DNA of 64,000 nucleotides from Microcella alkalica. GTDB lineage: Bacteria > Actinomycetota > Actinomycetes > Actinomycetales > Microbacteriaceae. The notes beneath the pieces are model-generated. The model was not told where the DNA came from. It did not search any database and saw nothing but the letters and a program-made list of their open reading frames with translations. Positions 34,502 through 42,656 of this stretch are shown here, in pieces. A program made the position numbers and the translations under genes. Where the stretch lies: the NCBI RefSeq assembly GCF_014595885.1, contig NZ_JABUKC010000001.1:744001-808000 (forward strand), given 5' to 3'. How positions within the stretch are numbered: position 1 is the first letter of the stretch; every line of letters begins with the position of its first letter.

Positions 34502-34507
34502 TAGGGT
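34502..34507 (+). promoter_or_regulatory. -10 box of guaB1 (leaderless)
   Basis: TAGGGT, 7 nt upstream of GTG 34515. An in-frame GTG at 34506 overlaps the box and is excluded. Confidence 0.55.
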
Positions 34508-34514
34508 GAAAGAT

Positions 34515-35954
34515 GTGCGATTCCTCCACGAGCCTCCGGCCCACGATCTGACCTACTCCGACGTGTTCCTCGTCCCCAGCAGGTCGGGGGTCGGCAGTCG
34601 CCTCTCGGTCGATCTGACCGTCGACGATCCGACCGGTCTGCGCATCCCGGTGGTCGCCGCGAACATGACCTCGGTCACCGGTCCGCGCCTCGCCGCCGCC
34701 CTCGCTCGCCGCGGAGGGCTCGGCGTGCTGCCGCAGGATCTGCCGCTGCCCGAGCTCGACGCCGCCATCCGCGCCGTCAAGGATGCGCCGACCCTCGTCG
34801 ACCCGCTCGTCACCGTGACGCGCGGCACGACGATCGCAGAGGCCCTGCGGCGTGCGCCCGACACTCCGGGCGCCCTGCTGACGATCATCGACGCCGACGG
34901 CGAGCCCGAGCGGTGCATCCCCGTCGCCGCGCTGCGGCACGCGCTGCCGGAGTCGGCGGTCGGCGACCTCGTCGTCGACGCCGTGCCCGCCCTCGACGAC
35001 GAGGACGTCACCGATCCGCGGCGCGCCTTCGACCTCATCGACGCGGCCGGCGTCGAGGCCGTCGCGGTCGTGCACCACGGCCGCATCGTCGGCAGCCTGA
35101 GCGCGCGCAGCGCCGTGCGCGCCACCCTCTACACCCCGGCGACGGATGCCCGGGGCCGGCTGCGCGTCGCCGCCGCCGTCGGCGTCAACGGCGACCCCGC
35201 CGCGCGCGCGAAGGCCCTCGTCGAGACGGGTGTCGACGTCATCGTGCTCGACACCGCGCACGGGCACCAGGAGCAGATGCTGCACGCCGTGCGGGCCGTC
35301 GCCGCGCTCGGGCTCGGCGTGCCGATCGTCGCCGGCAACGTCGTGACCCCCGAGGCCGTGCGCGACCTCGTCGACGCCGGCGCCGACGTGCTCAAGGTCG
35401 GCGTCGGGCCCGGCGCGATGTGCACCACGCGCATGATGACCGCGGTCGGTCGGCCCCAGTTCTCCGCCGTGCTCGACACGGCGCAGGCCGCACGCGAGCT
35501 CGGCGCGCGGGTCTGGGCCGACGGCGGCGTGCGCTACCCGCGCGACGTCGCGCTCGCCCTCGCCGCCGGCGCCTCCGCCGTCATGGTCGGCTCGTGGTTC
35601 GCCGGCACGCTCGAGGCGCCCGGCGAGATCGAGGTCGACGAGCAGGGGCGCTGGTTCAAGAGCTCGTGGGGCATGGCCTCCACGAAGGCGGTCGAGCAGC
35701 GCTTCCGGCGGCTCGACGCCTTCGAGCTTGCGCGGCGCACACTCTTCGCCGAGGGCATCTCGAGCTCGCGCATCCTGCTCGATCCGCAGCGGCCGTCGAT
35801 CGACGACCTGCTCGACATGATCACCTCCGGGCTGCGCTCCTCGATGACCTACGCGGGCGCGGCGACGCTGCCGCAGTTCCACGAGCGCGCCGTCGTCGGC
35901 GTGCAGTCGGCGGCGGGCTACGAGGAGGGCAAGGCGCTGCCGGTCTCGTGGTGA
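34515..35954 (+). CDS. guaB1: GuaB1-family IMP dehydrogenase-related protein (probable GMP reductase)
   Basis: 479 residues from GTG 34515 (begins VRFLHEPPAHDLTYSDVFLV). It is a TIM barrel with two CBS modules inserted at about 95-210 (RGTTIAEALRRAPD, GVEAVAVVHHGRIVGSL). The catalytic cysteine lies in GPGAMCTTRMMTAVG. Actinobacterial GuaB1 differs from true IMP dehydrogenase and acts as GMP reductase in mycobacteria, recycling GMP to IMP under CBS-mediated nucleotide control. The two CNNM/CBS membrane genes that follow are a conserved neighbourhood. Confidence 0.9.
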   Translation: MRFLHEPPAHDLTYSDVFLVPSRSGVGSRLSVDLTVDDPTGLRIPVVAANMTSVTGPRLAAALARRGGLGVLPQDLPLPELDAAIRAVKDAPTLVDPLVTVTRGTTIAEALRRAPDTPGALLTIIDADGEPERCIPVAALRHALPESAVGDLVVDAVPALDDEDVTDPRRAFDLIDAAGVEAVAVVHHGRIVGSLSARSAVRATLYTPATDARGRLRVAAAVGVNGDPAARAKALVETGVDVIVLDTAHGHQEQMLHAVRAVAALGLGVPIVAGNVVTPEAVRDLVDAGADVLKVGVGPGAMCTTRMMTAVGRPQFSAVLDTAQAARELGARVWADGGVRYPRDVALALAAGASAVMVGSWFAGTLEAPGEIEVDEQGRWFKSSWGMASTKAVEQRFRRLDAFELARRTLFAEGISSSRILLDPQRPSIDDLLDMITSGLRSSMTYAGAATLPQFHERAVVGVQSAAGYEEGKALPVSW

Positions 35955-35986
35955 CGCGCGCCGGTGGCCGGCCCAGCGGTGCTCGT

Positions 35987-35992
35987 TATACT
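35987..35992 (+). promoter_or_regulatory. -10 box upstream of the mini-ORF and CNNM operon
   Basis: TATACT, 10 nt upstream of ATG 36003. It is a consensus -10 in a GC-rich stretch directly after guaB1. Confidence 0.6.
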
Positions 35993-36002
35993 CGCCCGCA
36001 TC

Positions 36003-36080
36003 ATGGATGACCCGCCGTCTGCACCGTCCGAACCCAGTCATAGTCCCTCGCCGATGATCGGGGGCCGCCGTGGGCACTGA
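36003..36080 (+). CDS. Putative leaderless 25-residue leader peptide overlapping the CNNM start
   Basis: ATG 36003 lies 10 nt after a TATACT box and opens a frame reading MDDPPSAPSEPSHSPSPMIG then GRRGH, with stop TGA at 36078-36080. That stop lies inside the next gene, whose GTG is at 36070, so the two overlap by 11 nt in different frames. A ribosome finishing this peptide would terminate at the GTG, an arrangement suited to translational coupling or attenuation. The Ser/Pro-rich sequence has no homologue I know, and the frame could be fortuitous. Confidence 0.4.
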   Translation: MDDPPSAPSEPSHSPSPMIGGRRGH

Positions 36081-37392
36081 GTGGATCCTGCTCGGCGCGG
36101 GCGTGCTGCTGACCATCGGCACCGGCCTGTTCGTGGCGAGCGAGTTCGCCCTCGTCAACCTCGACCGCTCCGACCTCGAGGCGCGCCAGGCGCGCGGGGA
36201 GCGACGCCTCGGCCCGACGATCGCGGCGCTCAAGATCACCTCGACGCACCTCTCGAGCGCTCAGCTCGGCATCACCCTGACGACGCTGCTCACGGGCTAC
36301 ACGATGGAGCCCGCGATCTCCGTGATGCTCGCCGGCCCCCTGACCGTCCTCGGTCTGCCCGAGGGCGCCGTGAGCGTCGTCGGCACGATCGTCGCCGTCG
36401 TCATCGCCACGCTGCTGTCGATGATCGTCGGCGAGCTCGTGCCGAAGAACTTCGCGCTGTCGCTGCCGCGGCAGACGGCCAAGGTCGTCGTGCCGTTCCA
36501 GTCGGTGTTCACGACGGTCTTCCGGCCCGCGATCGCGCTGCTCAACAACACGGCCAACGCCATCCTCCGCGCCGTCGGCATCGAGCCGAAGGAGGAGCTC
36601 AGCGGCGCCCGCACCGCCGAGGAGCTCGCCTCGCTCGTGCGGCGCTCCGCGAGCGAGGGCTCGCTCGAGGCCGACACCGCGACGCTGCTGTCGCGCACGC
36701 TCGCGTTCTCGCAGCACACCGCCGCCGACGTCATGACCCCGCGACCCCGCGTCGCCGCGATCGACCGCGCCGACTCGGCCGCCGACGTCATCGAGCTCAC
36801 CCGACGCACCGGCTTCTCGCGGTTCCCGGTGACCGACGACTCGATCGACGACATCGTCGGCATCGTGCACGTCAAGCAGGCCGTCGCCGTGCCCCACGAC
36901 CGTCGGCCCGACGTGCCCGCCTCGGCGCTGCAGACCGAGGCGCTGCGCGTGCCCGAGACGATGATGCTCGACACCCTGCTCGGCGAGCTGCGTGGCCGCG
37001 GCTATCAGATGGCCGTCGTCGTTGACGAGTACGGCGGCACCGCCGGGGTCGCGACCCTGGAGGACCTGGTCGAGGAGCTCGTCGGCGAGGTGAGCGACGA
37101 GCACGACCGCGTGCTCGTGGGCGTCGTGCGCTCGCGCGACTGGCTGACCTTCCCCGGCATGCTGCGACCCGACGAGCTGCGTGACCGCGTTGGCGTCGCC
37201 GTGCCCGAGGAGGGCCCGTGGGAGACCGTCGGCGGCTGGCTCATGGCGGAGCTCGGCCGACTGCCCGAGGTCGGCGACACCGTCGCGATCGATGCGGGCG
37301 TCTTCCGCGTCGAGCGGCTCGACGGTCGCCGCATCGACCGGGTGCGCTTCACCCCCACGCCGGTCACGGGCGAGCTGGAGGTGACCCGATGA
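36070..37392 (+). CDS. CNNM/CBS-domain membrane protein (hemolysin/CorC-HlyC family)
   Basis: 440 residues from GTG 36070. The N-terminal DUF21/CNNM domain (1-180) has three to four helices and the sequence GLFVASEFALVNLDRSDLEA and GELVPKNFALSLPRQ. Two CBS repeats follow (AADVMTPRPRVAAID..., YQMAVVVDEYGGTAGVATLEDLVEELVGEV), then a C-terminal CorC/HlyC domain (DELRDRVGVAVPEEGPWETVGGWLM). Such proteins are linked to magnesium/cobalt transport or resistance. The stop overlaps its paralogue (ATGA). Confidence 0.92.
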   Translation: MGTEWILLGAGVLLTIGTGLFVASEFALVNLDRSDLEARQARGERRLGPTIAALKITSTHLSSAQLGITLTTLLTGYTMEPAISVMLAGPLTVLGLPEGAVSVVGTIVAVVIATLLSMIVGELVPKNFALSLPRQTAKVVVPFQSVFTTVFRPAIALLNNTANAILRAVGIEPKEELSGARTAEELASLVRRSASEGSLEADTATLLSRTLAFSQHTAADVMTPRPRVAAIDRADSAADVIELTRRTGFSRFPVTDDSIDDIVGIVHVKQAVAVPHDRRPDVPASALQTEALRVPETMMLDTLLGELRGRGYQMAVVVDEYGGTAGVATLEDLVEELVGEVSDEHDRVLVGVVRSRDWLTFPGMLRPDELRDRVGVAVPEEGPWETVGGWLMAELGRLPEVGDTVAIDAGVFRVERLDGRRIDRVRFTPTPVTGELEVTR

Positions 37393-38438
37393 TCGACACC
37401 GCCGACCTGTGGGGCCTCGCCTGGCTCGTCGTGCTGCTCGCCGGCAACGCGTTCTTCGTCGGCGCCGAGTTCGCGGTCATCTCCGCCAAGCGCTCGCAGA
37501 TCGAGCCGCGCGCCGAGGCCGGCTCACGTGCCGCCAAGACGGCGCTGTGGGCCATGGAGCACGCGACGCTCATGCTCGCCACGAGCCAGCTCGGCATCAC
37601 CGTGTGCTCGCTGCTGATCCTCAACGTCTCCGAGCCGGCGCTGCACCACATCCTCGAGATCCCGCTCGAGCTCACCGGGCTGCCGTACGAGGTCGTGAGC
37701 GGCATCGCCTTCGCGATCGCGCTCATCATCGTGTCGTTCCTGCACGTCGTGCTCGGCGAGATGGTGCCGAAGAACATCTCCTTCTCGCTGCCCACGCGCT
37801 CGGTGCTGCTGCTCGCGCCGCCGCTCGTCGCCGTCGCGCGCGTGTTCGGCTTCCTCATCCGCGCCCTCAACGCGACCGCGAACGGCGTGCTGCGCCTGTT
37901 CAAGGTCGAGCCGAAGGACGAGGCGACGAGCGCCTTCACTCTCGAGGAGGTCGCGACGATCGTCGAGCAGTCGCAGCGCGAGGGGCTGCTGGAGGACCGC
38001 TCGGGCGCCCTCACGGCCGCCTTCGAGTTCACGGCGAAGAAGGTCGACGACGTCGCCGTGCCCATGAACGAGCTCGTGCACCTGCCGGAGGACGCCTCGC
38101 CCGCCGACGTCGAGCGCGCCGTCGCGCAGCGCGGCTTCAGCCGCTACGTGCTCGTCGACGACGAGGGCGAGCCCACCGGCTACGTGCACCTGAAGGACGT
38201 CATCGACCTCGACGAGGACGAGTTCGACGACCCGGTACCGCCCAAGCGCATCCGCCGCCTCGTGTCGATCCTCGCGAGCGCCGACCTGGAGGACGGCCTC
38301 GCCGTCATGCGCCGCTCCGGCGCGCACCTCGCCCGGTCGGTCGACGCGCAGGGCCGCACCACCGGCGTGCTGTTCCTCGAGGACATCATCGAGGAGCTCG
38401 TCGGCGAGGTGCAGGACGCCACTCGGCGCCGCCCCTAG
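37389..38438 (+). CDS. Second CNNM/CBS-domain membrane protein
   Basis: 349 residues, a shorter paralogue of the preceding gene. DUF21 helices (AGNAFFVGAEFAVISAKRSQIE, GEMVPKNISFSLPTRS) and a CBS pair (VDDVAVPMNELVHLPED..., LARSVDAQGRTTGVLFLEDIIEELVGEV) are present, but the C-terminal CorC/HlyC domain is absent. The fixed pair of long plus short genes, coupled by ATGA, suggests a heteromeric divalent-cation transporter. Its stop shares CTAG with the convergent OYE gene. Confidence 0.92.
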   Translation: MIDTADLWGLAWLVVLLAGNAFFVGAEFAVISAKRSQIEPRAEAGSRAAKTALWAMEHATLMLATSQLGITVCSLLILNVSEPALHHILEIPLELTGLPYEVVSGIAFAIALIIVSFLHVVLGEMVPKNISFSLPTRSVLLLAPPLVAVARVFGFLIRALNATANGVLRLFKVEPKDEATSAFTLEEVATIVEQSQREGLLEDRSGALTAAFEFTAKKVDDVAVPMNELVHLPEDASPADVERAVAQRGFSRYVLVDDEGEPTGYVHLKDVIDLDEDEFDDPVPPKRIRRLVSILASADLEDGLAVMRRSGAHLARSVDAQGRTTGVLFLEDIIEELVGEVQDATRRRP

Positions 38439-39529
38439 AAGAACGCGCGGCGGTACTGCGGCGGCACGAGCTGCTCGAGCGCGGCCTCGTCGCCGAGGGC
38501 GCGCGCGAAGCTCAGCGCGGCGTGCGGATCGCGCATCCACTGACGCCCCATGAGGATGGCGTCGGCCTGCCCGGTCGCGACGATGCGCTCGGCCTGCTCA
38601 GCCTCCGTGATGAGCCCCACCGCGCCCACCGCGACGTTGCCCTCGCGGCGCACGTGCTCGGCGAGGGGCACCTGGTACCCGGGGCCGACCGGGATCGCGG
38701 CGCGCACCAGGCCCCCGCTGGAGATGTCGAAGAGGTCGGCGCCCGCCTCCAGCGCCCACTGCGCGACCGTCGCCGTCTGGTGCTCGTCCCAGCCGCCCTC
38801 CGTCCAGTCGGTCGCCGAGAAGCGCACCAGGATCGGCACGTCGACCGCCGCGCGCACCGCGCGCACCACGTCGAGCACGATGCGGGCCCGGTGCTCGAGC
38901 GAGCCGCCCCAGGCGTCGTCGCGCAGGTTCGACAGCGGCGACAGGAACTGGTGCAGGAGGTACCCGTGGGCGGCGTGCACCTCGACGAGATCGAAGCCGG
39001 CCGCGACGGAGCGGCGGGCGGCGTCGGCGAAGGCGGCCACGACATCCGCGATGCCCTGCTCGTCGAGCGCTACCGGGGTGTCGTAGCCTTCGAAGGCGAT
39101 CGCCGACGGGGCCACCGTCTGCCAGCCCGCCTCGCTCGCCGGCATCGTGCCGCGACCCGACCAGCCCTCGACCGTCTCGCCCCACTCGGGGTAGATGCTC
39201 GCCTTGCGGCCGGCGTGCGCGAGCTGGATGCCCGCCGCCGCGCCCTGGCCGTGGATGAAGTCGACGACGCGGCGCCAGGCCTCGGCCTGCTCGTCGTTCC
39301 AGATGCCGGTGTCGTGCGGGCTGATGCGGCCCTCGGGCACGACGGCGGTCGCCTCGGCGATCACGAGGCCCGCGCCGCCGCGCGCGAACGAGCCCAGGTG
39401 CACCAGGTGCCAGTCGGTGGGCACGCCGTCGCGCCGCGGCACCGAGTACTCGCACAGCGGGGCGACCCACACGCGGTTGCGCAGCGTCAGGTCGCGGACG
39501 GTGAGGGGGGAGAAGAGCGCAGTGGTCAC
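38435..39529 (-). CDS. NADH:flavin oxidoreductase, Old Yellow Enzyme family (YqjM-like)
   Basis: 364 residues from GTG 39529 (VTTALFSPLTVRDLTLRNRV). It is a TIM barrel with FMN-binding WVAPLCEYS (Cys in the YqjM-type position), IQLAHAGRKAS, the substrate histidine pair in VEVHAAHGYLLHQFLSP, and the C-terminal arginine segment GRQWMRDPH. It reduces activated C=C bonds with NAD(P)H, and the physiological substrate is unknown. Upstream in-frame sequence reads through a 30-bp tandem duplication and is non-coding. No clear ribosome binding site is seen. Confidence 0.92.
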   Translation of the reverse strand: MTTALFSPLTVRDLTLRNRVWVAPLCEYSVPRRDGVPTDWHLVHLGSFARGGAGLVIAEATAVVPEGRISPHDTGIWNDEQAEAWRRVVDFIHGQGAAAGIQLAHAGRKASIYPEWGETVEGWSGRGTMPASEAGWQTVAPSAIAFEGYDTPVALDEQGIADVVAAFADAARRSVAAGFDLVEVHAAHGYLLHQFLSPLSNLRDDAWGGSLEHRARIVLDVVRAVRAAVDVPILVRFSATDWTEGGWDEHQTATVAQWALEAGADLFDISSGGLVRAAIPVGPGYQVPLAEHVRREGNVAVGAVGLITEAEQAERIVATGQADAILMGRQWMRDPHAALSFARALGDEAALEQLVPPQYRRAFF

Positions 39530-39660
39530 GCTTCGATGCAAGCAGGTGGCGGCCTGGCGTATTCCGAGAGGGGGATGCTCGGCGCGGGGCTCGCGGCGCG
39601 CGGCGCTCGACGGCCGGGGTCTGACGCGCAGGTCGGCGGGCCGGGCTCGGCCGGGCTCCT

Positions 39661-39720
39661 GAGCGGGCCCGGCGCTCGCCGAGCGCACCTGAGCGGGCCC
39701 GGCGCTCGCCGAGCGCACCT
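39661..39720. repeat. Perfect tandem duplication of 30 bp, each with a hairpin
   Basis: Positions 39661-39690 and 39691-39720 are identical. Each unit contains GCGCTCGCCGAGCGC, a 7+1+7 palindrome, so the DNA or RNA can form two side-by-side hairpins. The array lies between the divergent OYE and nnrD genes, ending 3 nt before the nnrD -10 box. Recent duplication, terminator-like or regulatory function are all possible. Confidence 0.9.
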
Positions 39721-39723
39721 CGA

Positions 39724-39729
39724 TAGGGT
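39724..39729 (+). promoter_or_regulatory. -10 box of nnrD (leaderless)
   Basis: TAGGGT, 6 nt upstream of GTG 39736. The 30-bp duplication occupies the -35 region. Confidence 0.5.
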
Positions 39730-39735
39730 GGCCGC

Positions 39736-40581
39736 GTGACCGGCCCGAGACTGTTCAGCCCCGACGACGCCGCCCGACTCATCGCCGTTCCGGGCGAGAC
39801 CGACGACAAGTACCGGCGCGGCGTGCTCGGCGTCGTCACCGGGTCGGTCGAGTACCCGGGCGCCGCCGTGCTGGGAGTCGAGGCCGCCCTGCGCACCGGC
39901 GTCGGCATGGTGCGGTACCTGGGGCCCGCGCGCGCCACCGACCTCGTGCTGCAGCGCCGCCCCGAGGCGGTGACGGAACCCGGCCGCGTGCAGGCCTGGC
40001 TGCTGGGCAGCGGGATGCCCGTCGCCCGCACCGGCTCCGAGCTCGAGCCCGCCGCGCGCGAGCGGCTGCACCACGCGCTTGACTCCGGCCGCCCGCTCGT
40101 GCTCGACGCCGGAGCCCTCGACCTTGCCGCCGCGACCGACGCCCCCGCCGTCATCGTGCCCCACGCCGGCGAGCTCGCCCGCCTGCTGCGCCTCGAGCGC
40201 GAGGCCGTGCACGCCGACCCGCTCGGCTCCGCCCGCGCGGCCGCCGAGCGCTTCGGCGTCACCGTGCTGCTGAAGGGGCACACGACGCACGTCGTGGGCG
40301 CCACCGGCGAGGAGCTCGTGGCGCGATCGGCGCCCGCGTGGCTCGCGACGGCGGGTGCGGGCGACGCCCTCGCGGGCATCCTCGGGGCTCTCGTCGCGAC
40401 GCACGCCGACGCGGTCGTCGACGACGCGGCCCTGCTCGGCCGGCTCGCGGCGGCCGCCGCGGTCATCCACGGGCTGGCGGCGCAGCGCGCCTCGGCCGGC
40501 GGACCCTTCACCGTGCTCGACCTCTGCCGCGAGCTCGGCCCGACGGTCGCGCAGCTCGTGAAGTACCGCCCGGCCGTGTAG
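39736..40581 (+). CDS. nnrD: ADP-dependent (S)-NAD(P)H-hydrate dehydratase
   Basis: 281 residues. Ribokinase-like fold with KYRRGVLGVVTGSVEYPGAAVL, GLGSGMPV-like loop (LLGSGMPV), VLDAGAL, IVPHAGELARLL, LLKGHTT and WLATAGAGDALAGILGAL. It dehydrates NADHX/NADPHX, the damaged hydrated cofactors. Only the dehydratase domain is present; the epimerase (NnrE) domain is encoded elsewhere, as in many actinobacteria. Confidence 0.92.
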   Translation: MTGPRLFSPDDAARLIAVPGETDDKYRRGVLGVVTGSVEYPGAAVLGVEAALRTGVGMVRYLGPARATDLVLQRRPEAVTEPGRVQAWLLGSGMPVARTGSELEPAARERLHHALDSGRPLVLDAGALDLAAATDAPAVIVPHAGELARLLRLEREAVHADPLGSARAAAERFGVTVLLKGHTTHVVGATGEELVARSAPAWLATAGAGDALAGILGALVATHADAVVDDAALLGRLAAAAAVIHGLAAQRASAGGPFTVLDLCRELGPTVAQLVKYRPAV

Positions 40582-40640
40582 GGCTCGCGCGCCCGAGCCC
40601 CGCGACACCCGCCCTTCTGGGTTCCGCCCTGGGCTCTGTG

Positions 40641-41603
40641 TCACCGCCTCGGCGGGAAGCGGAACCCCGCCGCCCGCAGCCGCGCCTCGAGTCGCCATGG
40701 TGCTGCCGCGACCGACCACCCCACCCGCGCCATGCCCCGCACCTGGGGTCTGATCTCGTCCTCCCGCTCCTTCTCGTCGACGACGACCTGCTCCGCGGAG
40801 CGCCCGCCGCGCAGCGCGGGGTCGAGGTACTTCGCGCGCCCGTCGAACTCGAGCACGAACCGCTGGTCGGGCCAGTAGCAGTCGACGGAGTACCGCCGCC
40901 CCGAGTCTCCGCGGAACTCCTGCTGCAGCTCGGGCATCGGCAACCCCAGCAGGTGGATGCTCGCCCGCAGCAGCGACTCGCCCGCGCTCTCGGCCCGCGC
41001 GTCGGCGAGCTTCGCGACCAGCAGTGCCCGCGACCGCCCTCGCCGCACGGGCACGCGCTCGGCCTCACGCAGCAGGTTGTCGCGCGAGATCGCGGGTCGC
41101 GAGAACCAGGGGCCGTCGAGTCCGCGCAGCGCGGCGTCGGCGGCCATGAGTCCGGCGGCGAGCGGCTCGCGCGCGGCCGTGTCGATGACCGTGCGCGCCA
41201 GCGAGGTGACCGGCAGCCCGTCGATGACGGCTCCCGGGTCCGGTCGCGTGGTCGTGTGTCGAACCAGGACGCCTGCCCGTCGTCCCCAGTCATGTCGAGG
41301 GCCGACGCTGTGCACTGTCGTCGGCCAGGCCGAGATCGCGGGCAGGCGCCACAGCGCGAGCGCACTCACGTCGCTCAGGAGATCGCCGTCCGCAAGCGCA
41401 GTCGCCACCGCGTGGAGACGCGCCCGGTAGCGGGCGTCGTGGTCCAGTGCCGCCCAGGTGCTGCCAGCGAGGAAGCTCCCTCGCGCGAGCCTGACCAGCG
41501 TGCCGCGGTCTGTCGCGCGTTCGACTGCGCGGCGGTCTGCCGGAGTGAGTCCCCGTGTGTGAATCAGCCCGCGCGCATTGGCTAAGGCGTCGAGATGCCG
41601 CAT
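40641..41603 (-). CDS. AbiEi-type winged-helix / DUF559 nuclease-like fusion protein
   Basis: 320 residues. Residues 1-60 (GLTPADRRAVERATDRGTLVRLARGSFL) resemble the AbiEi antitoxin N-terminal winged helix. The middle (60-190) is the variable AbiEi C-terminal region (SALALWRLP...SLARTVIDTA). Residues 215-310 contain YSVDCYWPDQRFVLEFDGRAKY, the D-x(n)-E-x-D-G-x-x-K pattern of DUF559/Vsr-like PD-(D/E)XK nucleases. Proteins of this design are common in actinobacteria as solitary, multi-copy genes, yet their role (defence, toxin control or repair) is not established. No AbiEii toxin is adjacent. Confidence 0.72.
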   Translation of the reverse strand: MRHLDALANARGLIHTRGLTPADRRAVERATDRGTLVRLARGSFLAGSTWAALDHDARYRARLHAVATALADGDLLSDVSALALWRLPAISAWPTTVHSVGPRHDWGRRAGVLVRHTTTRPDPGAVIDGLPVTSLARTVIDTAAREPLAAGLMAADAALRGLDGPWFSRPAISRDNLLREAERVPVRRGRSRALLVAKLADARAESAGESLLRASIHLLGLPMPELQQEFRGDSGRRYSVDCYWPDQRFVLEFDGRAKYLDPALRGGRSAEQVVVDEKEREDEIRPQVRGMARVGWSVAAAPWRLEARLRAAGFRFPPRR

Positions 41604-41870
41604 GGGGCGATGGTGGCTCAGTTCGACCTGACGAGCAGGATCACGCTGCCCCTCTGGGGAGGGAGCGGATTGCGAGGATCAGGGGAGGAGCGGCTCGACC
41701 GGCCGACCTGCTCAAGAGGGAGCCTGTTCGCGCATGAGGTGTCGGGTTGAACCGGCACCCTGTGCGCAAACCGGCACCGTCTCGGAAGTTGCCGGTGCCG
41801 CGCGGGGCGGCGGCCCGCCGCGGGCGCGGCAGCGCGGGGCGGCGCGAGGCTCGGCGCGGCGGCGCGCCGC
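41604..41870. other. 267-nt intergenic stretch rich in hairpins
   Basis: No gene is supported. ACCGGCAC occurs directly repeated at 41751 and 41770, and the second copy forms a hairpin with CGGTGCCG (arms 41772-41779 and 41793-41800). At the edge of the ABC ATPase gene there is the 12-bp palindrome GCGGCGCGCCGC (41859-41870). These could end transcription of the two flanking minus-strand units. Confidence 0.45.
41772..41800. terminator. Hairpin between the ABC operon and the AbiEi-like gene
   Basis: Arms CGGCACCG and CGGTGCCG, 8 bp, with a 13-nt loop. It lies about 70 nt downstream of the ATPase stop on the minus strand and has no U-run. Confidence 0.4.
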
Positions 41871-42656
41871 TCAGGCGCCGCGGTAGCGCGCGAGGAAGGC
41901 GCGCGTGCGCTCTTCGCGCGGCGCCGCGAAGAGCTGCGCGGCGGGCCCCTGCTCGAGCACGACGCCTCCGTCGAGGAACACGACTCGGTCGGCGACGTCG
42001 CGCGCGAACGCCATCTCGTGCGTCGCCATGACGATGGTCGTGCCCTCGGCGGCGAGCTCGCGCACGAGGTCGAGCACTTCGCCGACGAGCTCCGGGTCGA
42101 GGGCGGAGGTGATCTCGTCGAGCAGCAGCACCTCGGGGCTGGTGGCGACGGCGCGCACGATCGCGACACGTTGCTGCTGCCCGCCGGAGAGCCGGTCGGG
42201 GTACTCGCGCGCCTTGTCGGCGAGCCCGACGCGGTCGAGCAGCTCGAGGGCTCGCGCCTCCGCGCTGGCTCGCGGCTCGCGCAGCACGCGCCGGGCGGCG
42301 AGCGTCACGTTGTCGAGCACGCGGATGTGCGGGAACAGGTTGAACTGCTGGAACACCACGCCCATCCGCGCGCGCACCCGGTCGGCGTCGACGCGCGGGT
42401 CGCTGATGTCGTCACCGCGGAGGAAGATCTGCCCGTCGTCGAGCCCCTCGAGCAGCGTCACGCACCGCAGCAGGGTCGACTTGCCCGACCCGGAGGCCCC
42501 GATGAGCGCCACGACCTCGTGCTCGCGCACCTCGAGGTCGATGCCGCGCAGCACCGGGGTCGCGCCGAACGACTTGCGCACGCCCTGAAGCCGCAGCACG
42601 GCATCCGTCGATGCGGGGCGGATGCCCGCCGCCGCCTCGCGCGCACCGCCCGTCAT
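41871..42656 (-). CDS. Polar amino-acid ABC transporter, ATP-binding protein
   Basis: 261 residues from ATG 42656. Walker [13 protein letters not shown]-loop VVFQQFNLFPHI, signature LSGGQQQRVAI, Walker B VLLLDEITSALD and the switch His in ATHEM all match the GlnQ/HisP group. It energises import of amino acids by the two upstream-encoded partners. The ATG overlaps the permease stop (ATGA). Glu in DEITSALD replaces the more common DEPTSALD Pro, a change also seen in some PAAT ATPases. Confidence 0.94.
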   Translation of the reverse strand: MTGGAREAAAGIRPASTDAVLRLQGVRKSFGATPVLRGIDLEVREHEVVALIGASGSGKSTLLRCVTLLEGLDDGQIFLRGDDISDPRVDADRVRARMGVVFQQFNLFPHIRVLDNVTLAARRVLREPRASAEARALELLDRVGLADKAREYPDRLSGGQQQRVAIVRAVATSPEVLLLDEITSALDPELVGEVLDLVRELAAEGTTIVMATHEMAFARDVADRVVFLDGGVVLEQGPAAQLFAAPREERTRAFLARYRGA

